64,000 bases of DNA from contig NC_058337.1 of assembly GCF_905475395.1 (NCBI RefSeq), positions 130,965,960 to 131,029,959 on the forward strand. The letters are read 5' to 3'. This document shows, piece after piece, positions 54,711 through 64,000 of the stretch. This DNA comes from Chrysoperla carnea. Lineage: Eukaryota > Arthropoda > Insecta > Neuroptera > Chrysopidae. The position numbers were made by a program, and so were the translations under genes. Positions within the stretch are counted from its first letter, which is position 1. Every line of letters begins with the position of its first letter. The notes under the pieces were generated by a model. That model did no database searches. It had not been told where the DNA came from and saw only the letters and a list, made by a program, of their open reading frames with translations.

Positions 54711-55000
54711 CTATATTTCCCTATACTTTATAATCATGCCACCGATCATTCCCATTAGATTAGTATTTTCATTCATAGTAGCGTTGAATCCAAATACTTC
54801 ACGGTGTTTCTTCTTGGCACCTACTTTATCTATTCGCCTCTGTTTCGCTTCAAACCACTCTGACTGAGGAATACAGCGTAGATTTTGCTTGAATACCCAT
54901 CAACATCTTCGATACTGTCATCTTAGGCGCTATAATTTTATTTTTACCTACCGGTTTAAGCAAAGTAACATTTTTGGGTAGTCAAATGTCGAGGTTTATA
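54711..55000 (-). pseudogene. Decayed unidentified coding sequence
   Basis: On the - strand, 59 codons are open down to the stop at 54711, containing WFEAKQRRIDKVGAKKKHRE, VFGFNATMNENTNLMG and MIGGMIIKY. Upstream, two other frames give EDVDGYSSKIYAVFL and LLKPVGKNKIIAPKM, which appear to join only through frameshifts. The composition is protein-like and richer in GC than neighbours. I do not recognise the family. It could be a dead TE or a retrocopied host gene. Confidence 0.4.
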
Positions 55001-57669
55001 CAAGGAACATCAAAAATTTCTCAATAAATCCTACACCGACACCCTCTCGAGGCTACAAAAGTATCGGTAGATATTGAAGCTTCCTGTTCTTCAGTCACTA
55101 AGCCATTTTCTCAGTTGTCTCTTGGTATGTATATGTCCCAGATGGATTGTCGAATCCACTATTTTACAAAACAGTTCTTTTATGCATAAAAAGTGATGAG
55201 CTGAACTTTAGTTAAACAAAAGTTTAGACGTAATTCAGAGTGGCTTGTTTGCAAATGCAATAAGCGTTTAGTGTAATAGACGAAGCAATAACGCAATAAA
55301 AACGATTCGATTTCTTCAGGGCGCTTACAAACTTTGTGAGCAAACGTGATGAGGGAGAAATGGAAAACTGGAAAAATAGGAAAATTTGGAAGCTAAATTT
55401 GATGAATATGAGTCTAATTTGGTTACTAGTGAATTTTTGGAGCCGCTGAATTCGAATATCACAATGAAAAGGGTGGGCCATATACACCTCGTCTCTTGGA
55501 ATTTTACCAGAATATGTAGCAGGGCGTCTATACCCTGGGCGTCCCCTTTCGCCCACTTTCTGCACAAGGTACCTCAGGACCCATTTTCGTAGTAATATTC
55601 GTGTTCAGCGGCCCCGAATACATTCCATAGACACTTTTCCCAAAATTATGTATTACTTTTTTCGATCTCATACTAATCTAAATCTGTAGATCGGTGCCTA
55701 TCAACATAAAATTTATTAACACTGTCTTAAATTGTTATCTTGTTTCTTCTATTTTAAAAAGCATGATGAAATGACATTTTGGTCGAAAACAGGGTAATGG
55801 CTTCTAAAAGTCATAGCCACCACGATTGATTAAAGATTACTGATCGAACATTTAACAATGCATTTCTAATAATAATCAATACATAATATACAATTGTCAT
55901 TCGATCATCTTAAAATAAATTACATAATTAATTATTAACAATATATAAATGATTTGTTTAGTGACATAAGTATGACTATGATAATATATCTAAAGATGTT
56001 GTTAATATGACTGACATAACATATAAATAAAAAAGTAAAATCGAACTTGACCTATATAAAAATTACCAACAAGTATAGATATTTATTAATATTAATAAAT
56101 ATTAATAATATAAAAGGTGTATGTATTGTGTATTGTATTATAAAAATTATTATGTAATTAAAACATATTTAATATATGTATTATTTACTTGTTTCTATAT
56201 ATTATAGGTACATATATGTAGTAATATTATTGTTAAAAAATATTATTTATATATTTACTAAGAATTTATTAACTTTCTCCAGTATACGTACAGTACAGCT
56301 GTTAAAGTACTTAAAGAAGTAATATAATATGGAGTTGTATTTCAAAGTCGTATTGCTATAAAACATCTAGCGAAATTTCTGAATTTCTTGCATAAGTATC
56401 GGTTAGGTAAGATAGTTACAGATACCTTACAAGAGCCTATTTTTCACTGGTTGCTCTGGGTAAGTGCCCAACGTCTCGCTATTGACGGAGGTCTCGATCT
56501 ATCCTCAAAAAAAGCATTCGTGGCTTCATTCCAAGCATTAAGGTGCACGATGAAATGGCTAAATAATTGCTTTGCAATACGATTTTCGAAGTTTCCAGCC
56601 TCAAACTTATAAAGTATTATTTTTCTTTTATTGGTTTTATATAATATAGGTTCAGTAATATAGGTATAATAAGGTTCAGTTGAACATTGAGAGAAATTTG
56701 ATTTTCCCACTATCGAATTACGTAAAATGTAATTATCTCACTAATTAAGTCGAAAAACTTATCCGGAGTATAGTAAATGCTAATATTTTGTATTTCGGGA
56801 CAGAAAACTGCGATGTATGTCAGTAATGACTTGATCATAGGCATAGAAAATGGAGTGCGTACTCAAAATAGCTGCCAAGTAAAGTTTTACAGAAAAAGGG
56901 CCCCGTGATCTTTATGTGTCTAGGACTTCCAAAAGGTTAAAGACGGCCCTGGCCCTCAGCTACAGATTTGAATGTTGATGTAATGATATAATGAAAAGCA
57001 ATTTTCTAATACCTAAAGATATCCACTTTAATAATACATTCGATTGGCAGAACACTACTAAACTTCTTCTAAAATGCAGAAAATTGCACTATTTCACTAG
57101 AAAGTCAGTATTATTTCAAGTCTTTTCGTTATATTAACCACACGGAAACTGCGAAAATTTCTTCTCATTCTAGTTAAAAACTGATACATTTTTCAACTTC
57201 CTTCGAGATAGAAGCATCTCGATGTGTCGTCATCTTCCGGTTTATTTACGGTCACAGAGGTCGTTTCGGTTTTAAGGAGTTCGAATTATCTTAAAATTAG
57301 TGATATACATATATACATCTTTTTATCAAGACAATGTTGATCGGAGCAGAATGTTCATTAGAATATTCGGAAAATTTTACACGTGTAATTGAACAATAAA
57401 AACAAAATCTTTCTTGAATATACATAATAGTATAGAAAATTTATTGGCAGCCATTAAAGATACACATCAATTAACCAGTGATTAATGTCAATTAATTATT
57501 TTATTTTATTATATTTATGTTTATTACTGTTTTTGTACAAACATTACTTGAATTTTTAAATGCTCATTAAATTTCAAGTGCATAAATTTTAAAAATACAA
57601 TAACTTACACTTACTACAACCTTGGAATTTATATAAAAATTAAAATCTTCCGTATATTATTATATAAAA
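55001..57669. other. Intergenic, unassigned frames
   Basis: A - strand frame at 55224-55565 and one at 56444-56710 are open for ~90-110 codons but match nothing I recognise. A GGTTAAAGACGGCCCTGG string (~56935) resembles a hAT end. The rest is AT-rich. Confidence 0.35.
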
Positions 57670-57675
57670 AGTCAA

Positions 57676-58010
57676 CCCTAGTAGCTCAGCTGCAGGTTAA
57701 GGTGTAGCCAATACCGTTCGCGGAAGGTGTAGCCAATACCGTTCGCGGTATGTCTAGAGTATAGCGGGTTCGATTCGCGCTGTCACAACCAAAATTAATT
57801 TAATTAATTGTTGTGATGGACTGATGTAGTGCATGGTATATGCATGAAGGAGATGCACTAAGCCTCTGAAAATAATTGAGGAGCTTGATAAATGAAATTA
57901 TCAGCGGAAAAAGTGGTAAAACATATATGGTATCATAATGGGCATGTATGAGGTTGCTCATACGTTTTAATACTGAAATGTGGAAAAGAAATAACAACGA
58001 CTATTTGACG
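57676..58010 (+). mobile_element. tRNA-derived SINE with duplicated segment
   Basis: A box TAGCTCAGCTGCAGG at 57682 and B box GGTTCGATTC at ~57767. A 25-bp unit GGTGTAGCCAATACCGTTCG is duplicated between them (57701 and 57726). The body continues past a non-tRNA segment to ~58010. Confidence 0.65.
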
Positions 58011-58180
58011 TCTTTATATCCACTTTTTAAGGGCAATTGGTTGTTTGTGTAACCAAAGTAATTTGTACGAGATGGTAACCATGGATCTCATGGATCTTGT
58101 GTATCCTTCTTGGACAGCCATTAAAACCTAAACTATAATATAAACACAAACAATTAAGATTATGTTTTAGCGAAGTCGTG

Positions 58181-58217
58181 TATAAATATAAGCGTCTTCA
58201 ACTCTCTTTTAATCAGT
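58181..58217 (+). promoter_or_regulatory. Candidate core promoter: TATA box plus initiator
   Basis: TATAAATATAAG at 58181 and an arthropod-type initiator TCAGT at 58213 are spaced ~32 bp apart, which is suitable for a TATA promoter. A hydrophobic mini-frame starts 96 bp downstream at 58313. Confidence 0.4.
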
Positions 58218-58312
58218 TTTGACTGTATATTCAAAAACCCGCATATCTTGGTTTTTATATCCTCTACAACCTTGCATTCCTTGTGCATCTCTCATATTCC
58301 TTGTATTTCAAA

Positions 58313-58357
58313 ATGACACATATTCTGTTTTTAGGAGTCATCCAACTATTTTGTTTT
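58313..58357 (+). CDS. Candidate short first exon
   Basis: ATG at 58313 gives MTHILFLGVIQLFCF, a secretory-leader-like string, followed by GTGTAACA as a possible donor at 58358. It is supported only by the TATA/initiator pair upstream. No second exon was identified. Confidence 0.25.
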
Positions 58358-58975
58358 GTGTAACACACAAAAGATATCACTAAATACTATTTATTAGCAG
58401 AATATAATTAATATATATTTCGTAAATTTATTAATTATATTGGAAAGTGTTAAATTATTAATTTAAAAATAAAGAAGAAGAAACCTTTTTGTTATTAATT
58501 ATATTTACTGACACCATACTATTTTATAAAGAAGGTTATTAGTATAACAATATATAATCAATATATTATTAATTAATCATTAGTGTACTTAGTATTATAT
58601 TATGTAATACACCGGAATTTAATTAAGTAATATAATTATTATTTATATATTACATATAAATATTTTTAATATAAATATATGATCAAACTACAATTTAACT
58701 AAAGAGGAAAAAGACATTAAAAAAATAACTTATAAACTTGGAAACTCATGTAATAATTAAATAACAAATTTTAAATTTTCTATTTAAATTTGGTTTCCTC
58801 ATTTCTCCTAAGAGTCTCTTTTCTATGATTCTATTGAATTATATAAAGTTGAGTCTCGGTAAGTCTCATCATCTGTCATTTAAATATAGCGAATTATCCC
58901 ACATTTTTGTGCAAGCTATCGCAAGATTTTTTATTTCTAAAGATAATTCCAAAACTGAACAGGAAGGAAATAGGT

Positions 58976-59206
58976 ATACAGGGTGTCCCGTGACTCGATG
59001 GACATAGTTTAAGTGCATACTCTTTGGACAACTTAAAGTCGAAAGTACCTTATACTTTTACCCAAAACCCAATAGTTAAGGAGTTATTACTCAGTATATG
59101 AAATATTTCGTCATGAAAAACTTTTATTTGTCTCTGACGTTTCTTTCCGATTCTTTACTGCTCCGATTCTCAGTTTTGATGCACGATAGCCCTTAATTAT
59201 CGAAAA
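58976..59206 (+). mobile_element. Possible DNA-transposon end (ACAGGGTGTCCCG)
   Basis: TATACAGGGTGTCCCGTGAC begins a stretch typical of insect non-autonomous DNA elements. A similar TATACAGGGTG occurs at 60887. The second end was not found. Confidence 0.35.
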
Positions 59207-59290
59207 TGGTGGAAGCGCCTGGAAGCCAAGGAAGTTTTACTACATAAAATATAGATATTTAATCATAAAGTACTGCATCATTTTAAGTTA
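59207..59290 (-). mobile_element. Degenerate one-ended copy of the mini-element
   Basis: A TGGTGGAAGCGCC end at 59207 is followed by ATATAGATATTTAATC, which resembles the interior of copy D. The second inverted repeat is not found. It is a weak match. Confidence 0.35.
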
Positions 59291-59887
59291 TTCCAAACGG
59301 GATATCGATGGGTGAATAGAAAAATATGGTGAGAACCATTTCTTAACACATGGGTTTTGTATAAGAAGCTCTAAAATTTTTCCAAATATATTAGAGAATT
59401 AGTATAAGTTGTAGCTTTGAGTAGTGAAAATCTGGCAATAAGAATTTTCTTGGAGTTTTGGAGGTCTTCTATAAGCAAAAACGTAACTGCTATTACACTA
59501 TTGCTTACTCAGCTTTACACACTGAACGACTGGGCAAAACGATGCCCCATATTCCCTGGCCTTTCTTTGATGTGATCCTTTGTTTGATGACTTAAAAGCT
59601 GTTGACGTCAAAGCACTCCTTCTATTCTTAAACAGATCCAAATGGGTCAAGTAGAGGACTTCACAACCGACCCTATGGTCAAAGTATGTCTACCCTAGGA
59701 CAGCCACTCTAATGTAACCTAATCTAGTTTTTTGGGCCTTTGTGAAATTTCTTGAATTTTCGAAAGCATCAAAATCCTGAAAGCTCAAAAATTTTATTAT
59801 TACTCAAAACCTAAAATAAATCTTCTTTCTCTTTCAATTTAAAATCACTGATACCTACTATTGATAAAAGAGTGAAATTATAGATAA
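59291..59887. other. Intergenic, nothing recognised
   Basis: Slightly higher GC at 59520-59730 without an identifiable frame. Confidence 0.4.
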
Positions 59888-60461
59888 CAAGTGAAAACAA
59901 ACAATTGACTGAGTTAATTGTTGAAATACCATGCATAGTCAGTGTTGATTTCTTTATCACATTACACATACAAACATGTGACACATACATAACTGATATA
60001 GTAGTATAGTATAAGTATAGTACATATTATAAAATTTTCGCCTAATTGGCGCCCTCACGGGTAAACAATGATGTTTACGAAAAAATGTTTCAAACAAAAG
60101 TTGTTTAATTTAAGTTGATAAGGAACATTTTTTACATTTAAACTTTTGTTCTATCTCTAACGGTTTACAAGATGGGTCCTACGGACCCAAGACCCAATTG
60201 ACCTATGACGCTCATTTACAAACTTGACCTCACTTTTTACGTCCTGAGTACGCTGTAAAAATTTCAGCTCAATATCTTTTTTCGTTTTTGAGTTATCGTG
60301 TCCACAGACGGACGGACGGACGGACAACCGGAAATGGACTAATTAGGTGATTAAGTGAACACCTATGACAAAATTTTTTTCCTAGCATCATTATTTTTAA
60401 GCGTGACAAACTTGGGACTAAACTTAATATACTATGTATATTTCATATATACATAGTATAA
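59888..60461 (+). repeat. Dispersed GGAC-tract repeat, copy 8
   Basis: Full length (574 bp), nearly identical to copy 9. It has an internal duplication of TAGTATAGTATAAG near 60000. Ends are CAAGTG and AGTATAA. Confidence 0.88.
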
Positions 60462-60977
60462 AAATCAAAAATCATTTTCCATTCAACATTGCCATTAAAA
60501 TTTTTCACCGTACAATGTTTCAATAATTACATATTTAATTAAATAAATTGGAGAAAGCAATTTATTTTTTTATTTCGTAGTATATCTAGTAAAAAAAAAT
60601 AGAGAATAATATAATAATAATTATATAATAAGAAATTTTAATAGAGATTTTGTATTTAGAGATTTATAAATATTTAAAATATTATTTTAAATTGGTCAAG
60701 TTCACATATTATTAAATAAAGAAATGTAATAGCTATCTGTATAATAGTAATATTTCCATATTATTATTATAATATATTTAAAAGTATTACACAATTTTTG
60801 TTAAAAAAAAAAACATATCAAAAAACAATTTTTACCTATAATTTCATTTCCTATTTTAATATAATTATATTACAAGTCTTTGGTATACAGGGTGATTCGT
60901 ATTTTTAAAAAAAATCAAGACAAGGTTCTATAACTTTCCATTAATAGCGCTCAAGTTTAAACTTAGCAAACTTTAAA
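60462..60977. other. AT-rich spacer between repeat copies 8 and 9
   Basis: Contains TATACAGGGTG at 60887 (transposon-end-like). No gene. Confidence 0.4.
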
Positions 60978-61540
60978 CAAGTGAAAACAAACAATTGACT
61001 GAGTTAATTGTTGAAATACCATGCATAGTCAGTGTTGATTTCTTTATCACATTACACATACAAACATGTGACACATACATAACTGTTAATCAAGTATAGT
61101 ACATATTATAAAATTTCCGCCTAATTGGCGCCCTCACGGGTAAACAGTGATGTTTACGAAAAAATGTTTCAAACAAAAGTTGTTTAATTTTTGATAAGGA
61201 ACATTTTTTACATTTAAACTTTTGTTCTATCTCTAACGGTTTACAAGATGGGTCCTACGGACCCAAGACCCAATTGACCTATGATGCTCATTTACGAACA
61301 TGACCTCACTTTTTACGTCCTGAGTACGCTGTAAAAATTTCAGCTCGATATCTTTTTTCGTTTTTGAGTTATCGTGTCCACAGACGGACGGACGGACGGA
61401 CGGACAACCGGAAATGGACTAATTAGGTGATTTTATGAACACCTATGACAAAATTTTTTTCCTAGCATCATTATTTTTAAGCGTTACAAACTGGGACTAA
61501 ACTTAATATACTATGTATATTTCATATATGCATGGTATAA
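60978..61540 (+). repeat. Dispersed GGAC-tract repeat, copy 9 (best copy)
   Basis: The clearest full-length copy (563 bp). Structure: head hairpin CAATTGACTGAGTTAATTG, GTAAACAGTGATGTTTAC palindrome, GGAC tract at ~61384-61402, and a 3' terminal hairpin of ATACTATGTATAT with ATATATGCATGGTAT. No long ORF, no terminal inverted repeats and no poly(A) tail. It is therefore non-autonomous and unclassified. Confidence 0.88.
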
Positions 61541-61578
61541 TAACACAAGTTGTGTAGGACATATCATCAAAATCATTT

Positions 61579-61849
61579 TTTAACCCCCGAATCAAAAAAG
61601 GGGTGTTATAAGATTCACCGCTTTGTGTGTGTGTCTGTCTGCCTGTTTGTCTGTCTGTGGCATGGTAGCTCCTAAACGAATGGTAGCTCCTAAACGGATC
61701 GTAGCTCCTAAACTATTTTGATTTTTTTGTTTCGTTTGAAAGGTAATTTATTGGAGAGTGTTCTTAACTATGTTTCAAGTGCGAGTTTAGGGTTCCGTAC
61801 CCGGAACAACTAAAAAATAGGATATGATTCTCAAAATCGGTAAATAATG
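61579..61849 (+). repeat. ACCCCCGAATC...TTCCGTACC repeat with short tandem units
   Basis: AACCCCCGAATCAAAAAAGG opens a segment with a TGTGTGTCTGTCTG run, then three ~18-20 bp copies of GGTAGCTCCTAAACG and GGGTTCCGTACCCGG. Similar strings are widespread in insect genomes; the class is not settled. Confidence 0.45.
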
Positions 61850-61980
61850 GTATAAATCGAAAAATTTTACTCTTAATTTTCGTCTAATTTTCCCAAGTTC
61901 TAACAGAATCTATCCTCAAATTTTTGAAATGTAAGTCTCAAATATTTTCATACACTCATTTTTTTTGGGAACGTCCTTAA
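61850..61980 (-). repeat. Dispersed repeat, ~130 bp, copy 2
   Basis: Reverse complement of 41681-41812, including TTTGGGAACGTCCTTAA at the right end. The left end abuts the ACCCCCGAATC repeat. Confidence 0.65.
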
Positions 61981-63091
61981 TTCTTTAAACAACCACTATT
62001 ACCTTTTTATATTGAAAGAGCGATGGCGAACCTCGCTAAGCTTCAAGAGATCCATTTTTTTGGATAAGTTGGCCGAATTTAATCAGATATGCAAAACTTA
62101 AAAATATATTAGAAACTACTGCGCAAATTTAGTATAATTTTTTGCTTGATCTATTAAAATCCGATTAATTTTTCCTGTGGTAGTCAAATTTCAATTATTT
62201 ATTTATTTTAATAACTTCACCAAGTACAAAAAATCAATTTTTTTCAAAATGACTAAATTTGATCCAATACGTAAAGAAATTTTTGCTAAAGTGAACAAAT
62301 GGAGATTGCTTCGTATTTCGTGTACTCAGATCCTCCCAAGTTTATTCTTATAGTATATTGACCCACTTATGCATTTTGCGTGGTTTTAGTGGTTTTCAGT
62401 GACAGCAGTTATTTTAACAAATAAGAAAATTGATCTTTTTCGTTAAAGAAACAAAACGATTTTGCCAAAAAGATATGAATGCATAATAATGATAAAAGTT
62501 TCAATTTCAATAAAAAGTATTTCGTTGATAGCTCGGTATGTTCGGTATGTTCGGTATGTAGGTATTATGGTACAATGAAAACCATTTACATAACAGCTAA
62601 ATCAATTAGATTAAAACAAGTTTCAAAATCTCTTTCCAGTACTATAAATTTATTATAAATTATGCCGACAAAATATGTGTTATAATATTATATTACTAGG
62701 GTTGCCCAATAAATAAAAAATTGTGAAGTGAAATTTATGTTTTGTAACCTACACTACAATTTGTACATACGTTTTCTTAATGTAGATTTTGAAAATGATA
62801 TACTGTGATAAATGGATTATAAAGCCCCTTGAAATACCCATTTTCAGGCAAGGATTAGAAATTTAGCCTTAACCTTAGTTAATTACCGCCTGTCCTTTTT
62901 ATCGAAGCTCTCAGCAAAAACTTCAAATATTAACGGATAAAACAAATTTTTTAAGTTTCCACCAAAACTTTCCACCCTTTCCCTCCAATTCTTGCCACTC
63001 TTGGCTCATGTCTACAATTCCTTTAGGGTAAATCCGGGCGTGGCAAATTGAATTTGAATAAATAAATCCAACAACTTTCTGCTATTGTGAA
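61981..63091. other. Intergenic, nothing recognised
   Basis: A 9-bp tandem (CGGTATGTT, three copies, ~62533-62560) is the only structure seen. Confidence 0.45.
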
Positions 63092-63362
63092 TTTTTATAC
63101 CATGTATATATGAAATATACATAGTATATTAAGTTTAGTCCCAAGTTTGTAACGCTTAAAAATAATGATGCTAGGAAAAAAATTGTGTCATAGGTGTTCA
63201 TAAAATCACCTAATTAGTCCATTTCCGGTTGTCCATCCGTCCGTCCGTCTGTGGACACGATAACTCAAAAACGAAAAAAGATATCGAGCTGAAATTTTTA
63301 CAGCGTACTCAGGACGTAAAAAGTGAGGTCAAGTTCGTAAATGAGCATCATAGGTCAATTGG
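63092..63362 (-). repeat. Dispersed GGAC-tract repeat, copy 10 (truncated)
   Basis: The 3' ~270 bp of the family in reverse. It starts TTTTTATACCATGTATATATG and stops abruptly after ATAGGTCAATTGGG. It is nearly identical to copy 1 over the shared part. Confidence 0.85.
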
Positions 63363-63598
63363 GAAAAGTAGAAAGTAGATGATTAGAAACTCAGAAAGTT
63401 AATACGAGAGGGCAGCATAGTGAAATTTCAATTTTGGTGGGAACGTTTGAACAGAATAAAATTATCGCAAAATTATGTTGCATACGTTGGATTATCGTAC
63501 AATTTTGTCACATAACGACACCTCTATGTTTGATCGTACGAAGTGTTAAATTATGTGATGTGTACGATAATTATGTGGTTTATGTGATTAGGTTTTAG

Positions 63599-63653
63599 AC
63601 AAGTGAACTAGAAGACAAACTATTAATAATAGTTTGTCTTCTAGATCACTTGT
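63599..63653. repeat. Near-perfect 55-nt hairpin
   Basis: Arms ACAAGTGAACTAGAAGAC... (63599-63625) and its reverse complement (63627-63653) differ at one base and have almost no loop. A second palindrome, AGATAATAGTCTATTATCT, follows directly at 63654. Confidence 0.7.
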
Positions 63654-63946
63654 AGATAATAGTCTATTATCTTAATGTAAAGCTTACTAATCGTAGTACT
63701 TATTCAGTATATGTCAACAAACTACTAGCGAGAGGTCCAATATAAAATTATTTTCTTTATTAAATGAAAACAGTCTAAATAAAATTTGATTTAATTAGAG
63801 ACGTGTATATCTTTCAATATCAACGATTATACATAACTTACCATGACGTATATGACCGTTTAACTATATTATAGGAGTCGAGAGGCGAAAATCAGCTTGC
63901 CCCCCTCTGGTCAGTAAATAAAGTAAAATTTAATTTTTATGATTCT

Positions 63947-64000
63947 TTTTATATCTTGTATATATGTAATATATATCCAAGTATTCTAAGTTTAGTCCCA
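63947..64000 (-). repeat. Dispersed GGAC-tract repeat, copy 11 (cut by window edge)
   Basis: Only the terminal hairpin region and TAAGTTTAGTCCCA are in the window. Confidence 0.6.

Noticed and set aside
63435..63508. Sixth copy of the 73 bp mini-element (TGGTGGGAACG)
   Set aside because: Only ~11 bases resemble the end; no second inverted repeat and no interior similarity.

Overview
The window is AT-rich, intron-bearing animal DNA and almost certainly comes from an insect. It holds one confidently recognised protein gene, on the + strand. This is an ASK-family MAP3 kinase (MAP3K5/MAP3K15 orthologue, Drosophila Ask1/Pk92B type). It can be read as 18 coding exons from 7313 to 35083, and the reading frame stays open across every junction, giving 1462 codons plus stop. 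A near-perfect end of an irritans-subfamily mariner (Himar1 type), hAT, Helitron and non-LTR relics, and tRNA-derived SINE-like sequence all fit an insect. Irritans mariners are known from horn fly and green lacewings, so a neopteran or neuropteran host is possible, but the sequence does not settle the order.

Layout. 1-5640: flank with three copies of a dispersed ~0.57 kb repeat and one ~73 bp inverted-repeat element. 5640-6440: decayed hAT transposase. 7313-16741: exons 1-15 of the kinase gene, with small introns that carry hAT, MITE and LINE scraps. 16742-33082: a single 16.3 kb intron that acts as a transposon sink. It contains a ~315 bp tandem array, two fold-back elements, a giant mariner hairpin, an RNase H fragment of a non-LTR element, and a copy of the dispersed repeat ending 183 bp before exon 16. 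33083-35083: exons 16-18 (coiled coil, SAM domain, Asn/His-rich tail). 35084-64000: no recognised host gene. This part holds repeats, a Helitron relic at ~47.8-48.5 kb, an unidentified decayed reading frame on the - strand at ~54.7-55.0 kb, a SINE at 57.7 kb, and three weak candidates for starts of short secreted-protein genes (49394, 53552, 58313).

How the parts work together. The kinase gene encodes the upstream stress kinase of the JNK/p38 cascades. Its N-terminal regulatory half lies in exons 1-8, the kinase domain in exons 9-12, a 14-3-3-type RSISVP site in exon 13, and the C-terminal oligomerisation region (coiled coil + SAM) in exons 16-18. Everything else is mobile or repetitive DNA. 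The repeats occur as families inside this one window, so copies can be compared directly. The most notable are the ~73 bp TGGTGGAAGCGCA inverted-repeat family (four good copies), the ~0.57 kb GGAC-tract family (eleven copies), the paired ~315 bp arrays 22 kb apart, and a 519 bp palindrome made of two head-to-head copies of a mariner 5' end.
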